Assembly: GCF_000003815.2 (NCBI RefSeq)
Contig: NC_049984.1
Coordinates: 26,089,338-26,153,337, forward strand
Source: Branchiostoma floridae
Taxonomy: Eukaryota; Chordata; Leptocardii; Amphioxiformes; Branchiostomatidae
Direction of reading: 5' to 3'
Length of the DNA stretch: 64,000 bases
Part shown: in pieces, positions 24,703 to 35,612 of the stretch
Layout: each line of letters opens with the position of its first letter
Numbering within the stretch: the stretch's first letter is position 1
Made by a program: the position numbers and the translations under genes
The notes under the pieces: model-generated
Database searches by the model: none
What the model was told of the DNA's origin: nothing
What the model saw: the letters and a program-made list of their open reading frames with translations, nothing else

Positions 24703-25635
24703 ATGCCGTACAACTCGGAGTTCAGCTTCAGCGTGTTGGTGGGCGGCCACGCCATTCCCGAGTACGGCACAGGCGGGCAGGTTTTCGTGGAGTCCAACTT
24801 GTACACCCCAGCGTCCTATAAGGAAAAGGAAGAAGTGGTCGTGGACGGACAGACGGAAGTGAACGAGTGGCCGGTGACTCCGTACACGATCGAGATCACG
24901 ACCAAGCACCTCGCGCCACGTGCTCGCTACACCGTCAGCGTCGACGGTTTCGTGGTCACCAAGATTCCGCTCACAGGAGGGAAGACAAGGGTTGTCAAGG
25001 GGTTCCACGATAACGAGAGAGGTGGCCTGGCCGGGTTTGTCTTCTCACTGCCCAGATACACCAAGAACGAGAGTGACGGAGGAAAGCAGAGCCCGGAGGA
25101 CGTGGGAACCATCAGGGTGACGAGCAACGACACCTGGCAGGAGTGGCTGCACCGACCAAGGCCCGTCACTAGGGGGCGCAAGGGCACAGCGTTTGTCCCA
25201 GCCACCAAGAGGGATGCATTCACCGTCACGGGGGGTCAGTACACCATGGTGACCACTCGGATGGGCCGGAACATTCCTACACCTGGTCGCTGGACCAGCT
25301 TCGTGCGCCGGTGGAAGTGGGCCACGGGCGTGAGGCGCGGCGTGCTGGAGGTCAAGTGTCGCACGGGGGACGCCGTCAGGGCGACGGGCTTCCAGATCAA
25401 GCCGTATCCCGTCGTCATGGCAGCAAACAACAACATCTCACCTTATCCCATCGTCTTAGCCGCAAACAACATCTCAGCAGGTATAAGCAGCGAGGAGAAG
25501 GAGGTAAGCGCGGGTGTTGTCTTATACAACAACAACGACAATGACAACAAGTTGGGAGGACCCTTGTCTGCTAGCATTAACATGGAAGAGAAGCAACCAG
25601 GCATTGCAGGTGTCTTATCCAACAACATCAAATGA
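24703..25635 (+). CDS. Intronless 310-aa beta-rich protein, unknown family
   Basis: The start chosen is the ATG at 24,703 because it sits in a perfect Kozak context (GCCGCCATGC); the frame is open a little further upstream but only with non-ATG codons. Residues 8-120 are beta-rich: FSVLVGGHAIPEYGTGG, VFVESN, then YTVSVDGFVVTKIPLTGG and RVVKGF. The pattern of an opening V-x-V-G-G, a central V-D-G and a K-G-F resembles a small beta-sandwich family I associate with some bacterial and large DNA-virus proteins; this is weak recall, not a match. Residues 140-235 are basic, with repeated Trp. From residue 238 Asn-rich units begin. Coding DNA is GC- and CpG-rich while its surroundings are AT-rich, and there is no intron, which suggests acquisition or retrocopy. 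The TGA at 25,633 falls within the repeat tail. Confidence 0.7.
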   Translation: MPYNSEFSFSVLVGGHAIPEYGTGGQVFVESNLYTPASYKEKEEVVVDGQTEVNEWPVTPYTIEITTKHLAPRARYTVSVDGFVVTKIPLTGGKTRVVKGFHDNERGGLAGFVFSLPRYTKNESDGGKQSPEDVGTIRVTSNDTWQEWLHRPRPVTRGRKGTAFVPATKRDAFTVTGGQYTMVTTRMGRNIPTPGRWTSFVRRWKWATGVRRGVLEVKCRTGDAVRATGFQIKPYPVVMAANNNISPYPIVLAANNISAGISSEEKEVSAGVVLYNNNDNDNKLGGPLSASINMEEKQPGIAGVLSNNIK

Positions 25636-26287
25636 CAACAAAATACCGTCAGTCAGCAACAGCCAGGAGGTGAAGCAGTCAAGTATCGGTGGTCTTGAGT
25701 TTCCGCCTTTTGCTGTCATCAAGAATTTGGGAGGACCCCCACCAACAAGCATCAGCAGAGAGGTGGAACCGAGCACCAGTGGTTCAGACGTCCATCCATG
25801 TCTTAACAACAACAACAACAACAACAATTTGGGAGAACCCCCACCAACAGGCATCAACAGAGAGGTGGAGCAGCCGAGCACCAGTGGTTCTGATTTTCCG
25901 CCTTCTCCTGTCAACAACAACAACAACAATTGGGGAGGCCCCCCAACAACAAGCATCACCAGAGGTGGAACCGAGCACCAGTGGTTCAGACGTCCATCGG
26001 TGTTTTCCTACTTTGCTGTATTCTGTCAACAACAACATCAACAACGAAAACAATTTGGAAGAACCCCCAACAAGAAGCATCAGCAGAGAGGTGGAACCGA
26101 GTACCAGTGGTTCAGACGTCCATCCATGTCTTGTCAACAACAACAACAACAATTTGGGAGAACCCCCACCAACAGGCATCAGCAGAGAGCTGGAGCAGCC
26201 GAGCACCAGTGGTTCTGAGTTTCCGCCTTCTGTCTTCGAATTTCGAATTCTACATTTGTTGCTTCTACAACACTCCTTTCATTAACC
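25636..26287 (+). pseudogene. Frame-shifted repeat tail of the 24.7-kb gene
   Basis: The same repeat continues past the stop but in other frames. In frame two (about 25,620-25,955) units read NNNLGEPPPTGINREVEQ followed by PSTSGSDFPPSPV. In frame three (about 25,955-26,287) the same peptides recur (NLEEPPTRSISREVEPSTSG and SRELEQPSTSGSEFPPS) to a stop at 26,285. At DNA level this is a minisatellite of roughly 100-120 bp with CAACAA runs. Either repeat slippage truncated an originally longer protein twice, or small introns join the frames. Confidence 0.6.
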
Positions 26288-27129
26288 ACAAAGTCACTTG
26301 TCTTCATACTAGATTTGCTCATTTTACTGATCTTACAAGGACTCTTCGAACTTTCACTATCGCAAAAGAATTTTCTCTTTGTAGGAGAGAAGCAAATGCC
26401 CTTCTTCACAACATCATCATCTCTTCGCGCCCTCTTTCAGTTCTGAGACATTGTGCACATAGCTACTCATGCCATCTGACGTCTCCATCCTGAGATAACA
26501 AAAAAATAGCCATCAAATTAATATATCAACAAATTCAACATCTCATAAAAATCTACTACCTGCAGGTATAATACAGTATTCACACAATCCAAAAAGGCAT
26601 TTTTAATTATTTTAATAGTTATGTTCTTCACACTTGACAGAAACATATACACAAAAACACTACCAAGAAAAATCTTCACGAAAGTAATTTGAACACATTT
26701 CAACAATCTCTTTTAATAAGATATGCACAAAAGCTACAACTGCAACATCTATCAAGCACTATTTTGCATATATCACTCAATACAACCCAAATAAACATAT
26801 CAAACTTTCTCATATTAACTGTATTATTACAAACTATAGACATACAAATGTACTTTCCATCAAGCAACCTATGTTGGCTATCAATCAAAAACAAAAACTG
26901 CAAATGGAACTTGCCTTAGTGTAATAAACTTAGACTGTCATAGAGTTGCCGTTCATTGTATAATAGATTGACATGGAATTCAAAATTTAAATTCCTCAAA
27001 CACCCTATAGAACTGTATAGTACAGAAATAGTGCTGTTCCATACATCAGTTTGCAATAGGTCCTTACATGAAATCTATGTCCGACGTGTTGCTCCTGGGC
27101 TGTGGACATGTTTTTCCCCCTGATTCGGC
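26288..27129. other. AT-rich spacer
   Basis: Strongly AT-rich, no gene or repeat structure recognised. Confidence 0.45.
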
Positions 27130-27288
27130 TGTGAAGATGTTATTTTTCACCTTGGGTCGGCTGTAGAGATGTTTTGTCCCCCTTGGTCGGATGTGGAGAT
27201 GTTTTGTCCCCCTGGGTTGGCTGTGGAGATGTTTTGCCCCCTGGGTTGGCTATGGAGATGTTTTGTCCCCAGGGTCGGCTATGGTGAT
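27130..27288. repeat. 30-31-bp minisatellite, about five copies
   Basis: Units such as GGAGATGTTTTGTCCCCCTG followed by GGTTGGCTGT repeat from 27,130 to 27,288 with small changes. It abuts the acidic minus-strand exon next to it. Confidence 0.75.
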
Positions 27289-27958
27289 GCTTTCATGGTG
27301 CGAAACACCACTGCCTCGATGGCACGCGTGACACTGTCCGAGGCGTCATCACTTTCGTCATATATACCTGAGTCGTCCGTCACTCCGCCCATCTCCTCCA
27401 TGTCGGAGACGTCACTAACGCCATCTGCGGCAGCGATGTGCTCGTGGTTTTGACCGGGTTCCTTAGACTTTTTGCACTGCACTTTTGAGCCAGACAAAGG
27501 CAGTATTTTTCTGTAAGGAAGATTCAAAACAATTAGTCAAGTTGCATTTGCAATATATGTATTTTCTTAAATTTGCATTTAGGGGGAACGAGTATATCAA
27601 ATGTATCTGATCCCCGTCAAAATGTAGTTGTAAGCATTCAACTGCCAGGTGCATTTAGGTGTTTTGCTCGCATATACACATGTACTCATGCACACATAAA
27701 GACATATCAGATTTCTTGGCATACCATTGCAACTATTTATCTAATTGCTTTGTAAAGTTAGACCGACACGTTGGCATTGTCGAATTCAGGAAACTGTTCG
27801 ATGTGAGAAGAAGGCATCTCTGCACCAGCGGAGGAGGAGGAACTGGAGGATGATGGTGCGTTCAGGAGCCAGGATGCCATGGCATTCCTGCTGCCGCTGA
27901 TTAGTTGTTTGCCCTTCTCCGACGACCTCTGTCTCTCTCTAGATCTGCACTTCTTATA
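27279..27958 (-). CDS. Two coding-like exons, acidic/Ser-rich protein
   Basis: 27,958-27,760 (acceptor-like CTATAAG before it) encodes CRSRERQRSSEKGKQLISGS, then NAMASWLLNAP, a serine run of eight and a stop after FDNANVSV. 27,510-27,279 encodes KILPLSGSKVQCKKSKEPG and an acidic stretch DVSDMEEMGGVTDDSGIYDE. Both have coding composition. Whether they are joined is unclear because a stop ends the first block. No family recognised. Confidence 0.35.
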
Positions 27959-28309
27959 GTGAACTTAATACAAAAACATTGTTGACACTGAGTTAGGGAA
28001 TTATGATACGAGTATGGACTTCTTGTTCGTGTATTGACCAAAAATGTAAACCCACAATGGTCCTAACAGGTCAAACACCCCTGTTAGCTAGCCTGTCGAA
28101 GCCTGCGTTGCACTACTCTCGCTGCCGTGTTCACTTAACAGGGTGCGATTCAAGTGTGTTTTTAATTAAATGTGTGATATCACGTAGTTGTAACTGTTAC
28201 CTTTTATGTAATGGTAACGAGAGATCGCGTGGTGTAGGATCTCGTAACGGCAGCGTGTCTGGTTTAGAACCTAGAGAATCACACTGAAAGCTTTGAACTT
28301 GGACATTAA

Positions 28310-28600
28310 GACTTTATTGACTCCATTTTGAAGCGACTTTTGAGCCATTCTACGTCTTCTTCATTTGGTAAGATGTCCATCTCACTCAAGTCCTGATGCA
28401 AGCCCTGCATGATCACAAAATGCCCTACTGTAGGAAAATCTATGATACATTGTATGTACATGAATTGATGCGTGTGATCTGCGTGTTCTTACTTGAGGGT
28501 CATCTCCAAAATCATCAGGCGGTAAGGATCTCGCCGGCACAACGACCCTTGTCCAATTCAGCATCTCAGCATGATGTTCTGGAAAAGTGTAAGATGCTCG
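28310..28600 (-). pseudogene. Repeated-family gene blocks, copy 2
   Basis: 28,575-28,490 reads HAEMLNWTRVVVPARSLPPD and 28,405-28,310 reads GLHQDLSEMDILPNEEDVEW then KSRFKME. Both are clear relatives of the blocks at 24,178-23,526 (HAEMHNWTRLIVPA; QDLTELDILPSEDDV), in the same order and strand. This shows a duplication of the locus. A third partial copy at about 29,275-29,220 reads EMKNWTSRLTVPLSAEPK. Confidence 0.5.
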
Positions 28601-28782
28601 TATCAATAATACATGAATGTAACATTTTCACCGATTTCGGCCGGATATGTTCCTAGTCAGGGGCTCCGATAGGCAATTGGGGTATAGCGTATAAACAGAA
28701 AATGCAAGCAAGTACTTTAACTTAACTTTATAGTAAAATAACAACAGTACAAAGTTCCTGAGGAGTCTGAGGACATGTAGCA

Positions 28783-28930
28783 CAAACCTTGATAATGTCA
28801 TCTGCTGCTAAAAGCAGTGATATGGGGAACGTACCCTCCAGGATTTCGAAGTCCTTCCACCGATTGATATCACGCTCTACATGAGACCCCATCCCGATCT
28901 CAAAAATATCAATCGGGCTGGGGTTTTGTC
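28783..28930 (-). pseudogene. Duplicated exon block, copy 2
   Basis: Near-identical to 10,010-10,145, reading PIDIFEIGMGSHVERDINRW and continuing to LLLAADDIIK. In both copies the block is preceded by CAAAACCCCAG. An open frame at 29,185-28,877 upstream (for example NFYLSLCGCEIPGCMGYTRL) runs into it and may be a neighbouring exon. Confidence 0.45.
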
Positions 28931-30269
28931 AATTGTAAAAGTTGTAGTTGCAGCTATTACAAATCGTCTACCCTGTAGTCTGGTATATCCCATGCAACCT
29001 GGTATTTCACAGCCACATAAGGAGAGATAGAAATTACATCTCGCTTTGAGAGTCCCCAGGGGGAACATAGGAGTCCTAAGCTCCACAAAGCATTTAACAA
29101 ATTCAACATAAATGCATGTACTAGTATGAACCATGTAAGCAGTCGGTGTGGAATCACTATCATAGGCAGCAGCAAACTCAATCACTGGTCAACAAATTCC
29201 AAAATATCATAAACATACCTTTGGTTCTGCTGACAGTGGAACTGTTAATCGCGACGTCCAATTTTTCATCTCAGAACGGTGACCATTAACAATGGAAGGC
29301 AAATGACAAATATCTTATCATATGCACTGCTTCATGTATTGATGTAAGTATAAGTGGTCATTAACTATTAAAGTGAGACCACACGTGAAATGAAAAGTTT
29401 AGAATTACAACCACTTCTAAACGATTTGCTTGTTATCCATATATGCATTCGCAATACTAATGTATGCAAGAAAAAAGGTGTTGGCATCATGAACCTTGAC
29501 TTGAGCACAGTAGAAACAAGAAGTAAAATAGAAATTTAATAAAGAATAAAATATGCACACCATATAGATACACACGCATGTCTTACAAATATCTTCTACC
29601 TCGCATGATGCTGTGTTCACTATGGTTGTGAATAGAGTATTGAACTTGGGGAATATTACAGTGAAGGGTTTAGATTAGAGAGAATATGTTCAAAATACTA
29701 ATAGTAACAAAATTTATTTGTATTCTGACCGTATACTGCATAAATGACAGCATACCCTGTCTCACTGTTGGACGTTAACCATGATGTTCACATTGCCATA
29801 TGCCCAGATTTTCCCCTTGCTGCTATAGGAGATGCACGTGGTAGCAGCGTTCTCGCTGACGATTCTCCATGTAGTGCGTGATGAAACTCCCATGCCAGCA
29901 TGGTTGAGGATCGCCGAAAGCTAGGCATAATAAAAACATCACAATTAAATTATTACCATATCCTACTCAAACTATGCAACATTCTGCAAGTTGCATATTT
30001 GCAAATCCAACCTTCCTGTTCGGATAGGATTGGTCTTTAACTTAAGAGGCTGAGGGTGGGCCTGGTACCCTCTTAAATATAGTCTTTTAGATAAGTTTGC
30101 ATCTTTTCGTATTAAAGGTCTAGTTCCCGCTTGTACTGTGTGAACATGTCAGGTTACCAGGGAATGGGCCTGGTCTTAAAAGTATTTTCTTCCCAGAGCC
30201 TGAGTCCTCAGATTATATGTACTGTTGCAGGAGGACACGCCGTATAATTGGTGATAAGTCATGAGGACG
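28931..30269. other. Mixed spacer with small exon fragments
   Basis: Contains the 29,185-28,931 minus-strand frame and the third NWT-type fragment near 29,275-29,220. From 29,280 to 30,269 nothing is recognised. Confidence 0.35.
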
Positions 30270-30890
30270 CTAGAATGGTGAAGTATTAAAGCGTGCACTT
30301 GGCTTCTGCCGTGTAGACCAATCAAAGTCCCCAAAGTTGTTCTCACCAATCAGATTCGACTCCCTGGTTTGTTTTGTTTGGAGCCGCAGTTCTTCAGATG
30401 GCGCAGTGCCATGCTTGCCACCTTCCAAGAAGTATGACAGTTGTTTTCTGGTTACGAATAAGCTGCTAGCACAGATTATTTCTAACACTTCATGTGTTAA
30501 GAGTGTTGATTTCATCTGTGCTGGAATAAAGGGCATCGAATGTGGGTGATTGTGTGGGAAGTCAGCGAAGAGGTTACTTCCATCCTGCTGGAGGAGCTGG
30601 CTGGCATTGTCCAACCATGCCTTCGGGTTCTGGTCCAGGATTTGGATGTGCTTGTGCATATCAAGGTGAAACTGTTAATGCTGTACCATGTCCTATATAG
30701 GGCCAGATAGAATAACTTTCTTTGCAATTAGCCTCCATGTACTCTATGAGCTGCACCAGCAACGGATGGTCTGTCTGCTGCCGCATCTCGTCAAACGCAC
30801 CTCTGATGTGCTCGGCCGGCAAGAAGTGCAGGCCATCAGCTCCCGCATTAACTCGTATGCGCCTGCCTTCTCGTAGTAAGCAGGCTGGAG
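30270..30890 (-). CDS. Two coding-like exons, unknown protein
   Basis: 30,890-30,722 encodes RRIRVNAGADGLHFLPAEHI then RGAFDEMRQQTDHPLLVQLI and EYMEANCK. 30,659-30,270 encodes ILDQNPKAWLDNASQLLQQD, FADFPHNHPHSMPFIPAQMK and a 129-codon open frame. The first block, with FLP...AFxEM...PLLxxLxxYxE, resembles the region after the catalytic core in MULE-like transposase-derived proteins; this is a tentative resemblance. Phasing between the two blocks was not settled. Confidence 0.4.
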
Positions 30891-31385
30891 ACCTAAAAGA
30901 CGATAGGAAACAGATTTGCTTGGATTTAACATTCAAAGCACATGTGTATACGTTTAAAACAATAAACATGTTTGCAGTTAAAAAAATTTTTAAACTTTTT
31001 GTTTTGTTTTGTTAAACAATTCGCATGTACAAAGCGATTGTGTACATATTGATCCTCTGTATCTTCCTGTATATGGCAGTCTTTGCTATTGCCTACACTA
31101 ATTCTTAGTAGTAGTATACAATAGATTTAGCTGTCATATAAAATGTTATGTCTTTCCAATATTGGAAAGGTTACTTTTCTGCGACACTTGTGCTCCCAAA
31201 TTTCACATCGAGCCAAAATTTAAATATATTAATCATGAAAAAGTGAACATATATTAGTTGCATCAATTTTATTTTAATTTGAACAAATTCAGTTCAGTTC
31301 ATCCTCTTGGAGGTGACACCTGTGTCTCCACTGAACAAATTAATCCACAGTAAAATTGCTAGTAAGATAGTTAATTACGCAACTT
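30891..31385. other. Spacer
   Basis: AT-rich, no recognised feature. Confidence 0.4.
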
Positions 31386-31775
31386 ATCATGGTGTGGTGT
31401 CTGTATGGTTGCCACAGGAAAAACAAGGTTCACTATCATCCCAGACAACCTCAATACTGTAAGATACAGGGACACCGTTTTTCATTCAGATGCAATGTCT
31501 TACCCCTTCAATATGGGGCCGAATGACATTCTGCAACAAGATTACACCGCCTGACCACGCACAAAGTCTACAATGGTCCTTGCTCTGTGTGGACATGCAT
31601 ATTGTAGTCTTAACACTTGCAGAATTGCATTGAATCCCATATACACGCTGACGAGGTATGGCATTGTGACTGAATGAAAAAACGGTTTCCCTGTATCTCA
31701 CAGTATTGAGGTTGTCTGGGATGATGGTGAACCTTGTTTTGCTGTGGCAGCCATACATACACCACACCATGATAC
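31386..31775. mobile_element. Foldback MITE, 390 bp
   Basis: Arms of about 110-120 bp are inverted copies. The left arm starts TATCATGGTGTGGTGTCTG and the right arm ends CCACACCATGATA. Inside, TCATCCCAGACAACCTCAAT at 31,437 pairs with its complement near 31,722. A short unique centre lies at 31,505-31,650. The target duplication could not be decided. Confidence 0.8.
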
Positions 31776-32225
31776 TGCATCCACCAAGCGCTACGCGCTA
31801 TTACGCTCTATCCGTGCGACAGTCAGCGTGACATTCTCATTGGCGCCTCCGCACCTTAATTTGATCATCCAACTGCCAAACGGGCACATATACTCTACTC
31901 AAATGTTAAAGATAAACTTGGATTTTCTGTATACCAAAGATTATGTGAAAAAGGAAAGACTGAATCATTGACACACGCACCCATACTAGCAGGGCGATAC
32001 AGTGTTGCACACAAAAAGGGAAATTTTGGCACTTTTTGTTTGGTGACCCACTGACGTAAGCATCCCTGGTGCTCGTTCCACGGCTTTATATTCATAAGGA
32101 GCTTTTTACCATATGAAAGGAAATCACACACGCTTTTTATTGATTGAAATTGATGCAGAAACAACGGAAATATGATCAGCCAAAGTTGATATTCCAAACT
32201 TTTTGTTGCGAGTTAAGTTTATACC
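31776..32225. other. Spacer
   Basis: No recognised feature. Confidence 0.35.
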
Positions 32226-32500
32226 TTGCAGGTCCAGACAATACTGTCCATCTCGGCGAGGATTTTCGCCAGACCTGCCGACAGCTTCCCAATGTCTTGT
32301 CGAGCGATTGACTATACAGTCGTGCCGCGCCTGGCATCTGTGACGATGTCGCTTGTCGGTAGGAATGTTGCAGAGGTGCGGCATCCTTACAATGTAGGCA
32401 TCTCTGTCGTACGGGTTGTCGTATTCCCGGAATATATCCATCTCCAACCCCGGGAGTTTCTTACGCTGGAAGGCGTGGTATCTGAAAAATGTAAACCTTG
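32226..32500 (-). pseudogene. HIRAN-like domain exon, frameshifted
   Basis: The minus strand reads YHAFQRKKLPGLEMDIFREY, DNPYDRDAYIVRMPHL and continues. REYDNPYDRDAYIV has the R-E-x-x-N-x-Y-D-x-x-A-x-x-V core of HIRAN-like domains, which bind DNA ends in some helicases and occur alone in many invertebrate proteins. The expected ending, D-I-G-K-L...A-x-I, is present as DIGKLSAGLAKILAEMD but in a different frame, with one stop near it, so an indel separates the two halves. A diverged duplicate of the 5' flank (ACAGATACAATAGG) occurs again at 32,635. Confidence 0.5.
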
Positions 32501-33679
32501 TACATAACAGATACAATAGGGCAACGAGAAACTTATCTGGTTCTCACACAATGTCATATGTACACTAACCTTTGCATTTGTTGGCAAAACACTGGACTGA
32601 AGCCATACAAAGGTAAACCGTGTTCATAATTATAACAGATACAATAGGTCACTGAGAAACTCATATGGTCCTCATCTAGAGCAATCCAGCCAACTCTCGT
32701 CCTGTACTTGACTGTTTTAAGCATGATTGGTATCTCCCATTACATCCAGCTGGACTGCACACCATATGTTTTTTTTAGTGAAGATTTTCCATTGTCTTAG
32801 AACACCAAAATTAGCTTACTTCGAATTTTCAATGCACTTCCGTCGACCTTCTTCAGGAGTGATGATTCAGTTAACCCTGATCACGTGGCTTAGAGACATG
32901 TGATTCGAGTAACGAATCATAAATGCCTGGCAAGCGATATCAGCCCCCGTCTCTGCTCAGATGAGCTTTCATGCTTATGTTTTCTTGTTCATTTACTTCC
33001 ATATCTACTTCATAGTACAGTCCAAAAAAAGCATCTCTGTTGGTTGTGGTGATTTTTGGTTACAACAGAGAGAGCTTCTGCAGATAGTAGAATTGGACAT
33101 CTTCGACCTCAAACTCATTTAGTAGCTTTTTGGTTCTTTAAAATCTTTTTTTTTTTATGTTTAGTGATGTCTTCTTCCCTACACTTCTCATCTTTAGTAA
33201 CATGTACAATGGTCTGCCTGACATCTGAGCGTGGCATTCCTTTTAGCACAACTTCATTGAAAACCAACATTTTGTTTTCACGAGCTTTCGTTTCGAACTT
33301 CATCAGATCTTCTGTAAGTGGTGTACCTGTGTTGGAGGTGTGAGGTGCGTGATTCCTCATCCAGCGTGTTGGACAGGTACTTTTCTGCTCGAAGTCTTGC
33401 CCGCCAGACACTAGCCCCTAGTTGTACGGGTTCCTGTGATGAAGCAGCTGACCTCAAAGAACCGAGCTCTCAGTTGTTGCGGACAAGAAGTGAGATGTCA
33501 CATACATTAAAGATGAAAAACAAACATATACTCCATGCAGATTGATTTTCATTTTTGTTTTAATAGCTTCTAAAACAGACAAGCACACATTACATTTTGA
33601 ACTTTTTTGATATACTTTATTAAGCTCTTGAAATGCCTTAATGCTAACATATCTAAAAAAAGGTCTAGTAATAATGCAG
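32501..33679. other. Spacer, mostly AT-rich
   Basis: A minus-strand frame at 33,411-33,115 has some coding character (TEDLMKFETKARENKMLVFN; GMPRSDVRQTIVHVTKDEK) but no recognised domain. The rest shows no feature. Confidence 0.35.
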
Positions 33680-33731
33680 ATGCAGGTGTTGCTAAGAACA
33701 ACATGATGATATATTGCGTACACACCTTTTG

Positions 33732-34119
33732 TAACACATCCAAATTTCTGAACACCCGAACCCAGTCTTCTGCAAGTGATGCACCTTTATGCCAGGCCTT
33801 CCGTAATACAGGCACAGTATGCTCTAAGCAAATTAAGCATGTATCAGAAAAGAAAGAGCTTTCACTCAAACCGTGCATCCAATGTGGCTGGGAGAAGACC
33901 GTCCACATCAGCTTGCTGTTCCCGAAGCGCATTTTCCCGACCGTCCACATCAGCTTGCTGTTCCCGAAGCGCATTTTCCCCCGGCATGGCGAGCGGCTCG
34001 TCCTGGTAGGGATGGACATAACCTTCTGCAACCAGTTCGTCGCCACTCTCAGAGGCTGTGTCGCTTCTAATTTCGCCATTTTGGCTTTCGAGATCCTCTT
34101 CGTGCTCAGAGTCAGACAT
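33732..34119 (-). CDS. Amino-terminal exon of an acidic protein, unknown family
   Basis: Starts at ATG 34,119 with MSDSEHEEDLESQNGEIRSD and then YVHPYQDEPLAMPGENA. An acidic start followed by a P-Y-x-x-E-P-L motif is a pattern I recall at the start of several transposon-associated invertebrate and fish proteins. A 42-bp unit is exactly duplicated (33,899-33,982), repeating ENALREQQADVDGR. The continuing sequence, in another frame, reads SDTCLICLEHTVPVLRKAW and WVRVFRNLDVLQK up to a donor (AAAAG|GTGTGT near 33,727), so a one-base change may have split the exon. Confidence 0.45.
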
Positions 34120-35612
34120 GACTTTCTTTCACCACAATACTCGGCTTGTGACGCCGGTGCTAATGTGAATATCTTCTCTTCAACATAGGCCAGTAACACT
34201 AACAGTGCTTCACACAAAAGTGAAAATTTATTCACCGGACATAACAACAGCTAACTCCAAATCGCTGTACATTTACCGACAGAAACATGTAAATCTCTAA
34301 TGATACGCCGAGAGCAGATAGGGGAAAGTCGGAACAGTCTGTCACCCGCCCCGAAATGTGGCAAAGGCTCGCCACAGTCTGGAGTTGTTTTGTTTTCGGC
34401 CGTGCTCAAGCCGAAATCGCAGTACAAAAACACGTTCATTGAAATTGGCCTTCACAAACTATCTACAGAAGCATACATGTTCTTGCGTAAACTCACATAT
34501 TTTGTGGTGGAAATTATTCTGAGCTGTATTTCTTATAGCAATCCTGGTAAACTTAACGTAGTTGCCGCTACATTGTGAACATACTGTAAACAACGACCGG
34601 GCCGAAGCTGCAAGCGGAGACGAGGACACAAACTTCTGCGCTTCTGAGTTCTTATTTGTGCAAATATCTTAGATGAATATACAATATGAACTTCATACCT
34701 CAAGGTAATGTATGTTAACTTAGTGATATAGTTGGTATATATCTGAAGCAAATACTGTTAGTCTGCTATTTTCCGCGACAGTATCCATAAGGTAAACATG
34801 AACTTTCTTCCGCTTGCGTTACTCACACCTCGGACTTGCAGCAACTTCAAGGGCCTTTAAATATAATTTAGTGAGGGTGAATACGATTTTTAAAATCAAA
34901 GAAGGCGAAATATGTGATCTTTTCGACAGACCGAGATTTTTCTATGAATTACGCTTTGTTTGTAAGATATGGGTCCCTCAAAATGTACGTTACTCCCATA
35001 GACAGCCATACTAGCAGATAGGGGCTCATCGGAATGACGTCACGGCCTGTTCCTAATTATTCGCATCAAAGAGCACAGAGGTGGCATTTTTAGATCGCCG
35101 TTTTAATAACTTCTCGGACATTTCATCTGAAAATTACATCGATATCTTCAGAAAAGATCAAATATTTATGTGAAAGATAGAGGGAATCCCATTTCACCAG
35201 TTCTTTAATACATGTGTACAATATGGCATATTAAAGATGGTGGCCTGGATATACAATTGTTTTGCTGATTCCAACAGTTATAGATGGTGCTCATGCTATA
35301 AATATATAATAGAGATAACAAAACATAACACAACACAAGTTAGTTGGGATATGAAGTGCCAGCTTACCTCAGTTGATGGCTGGGACATGATGTCGGAGTA
35401 TTGGTGAGGGATGTGGTTGATAACGACAGAGGCGAATGGACGGAATGCTGTGACGTATCTGGTGAGATACTGACATCCAAGGACCACGAAGTCGCTTCGG
35501 AGGGCAGCCCATGTGTCTGGGGTGGGGAGTGAATCGCTAATGTCATACAATGGAAGTGGTTTGATGGGTTGGTCGTCTGGCAGGTGATCGGTAGATACGC
35601 GGTCTTGTACGG
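34120..35612. other. Spacer
   Basis: No gene recognised. 35,296-35,550 has a weak minus-strand frame. Confidence 0.4.

Noticed and set aside
25615-26206. Minus-strand open frames over the 25.6-26.2-kb repeat
   Set aside because: Leu/Val-rich frames opposite CAA/AAC repeats; no start context and no non-repetitive sequence.
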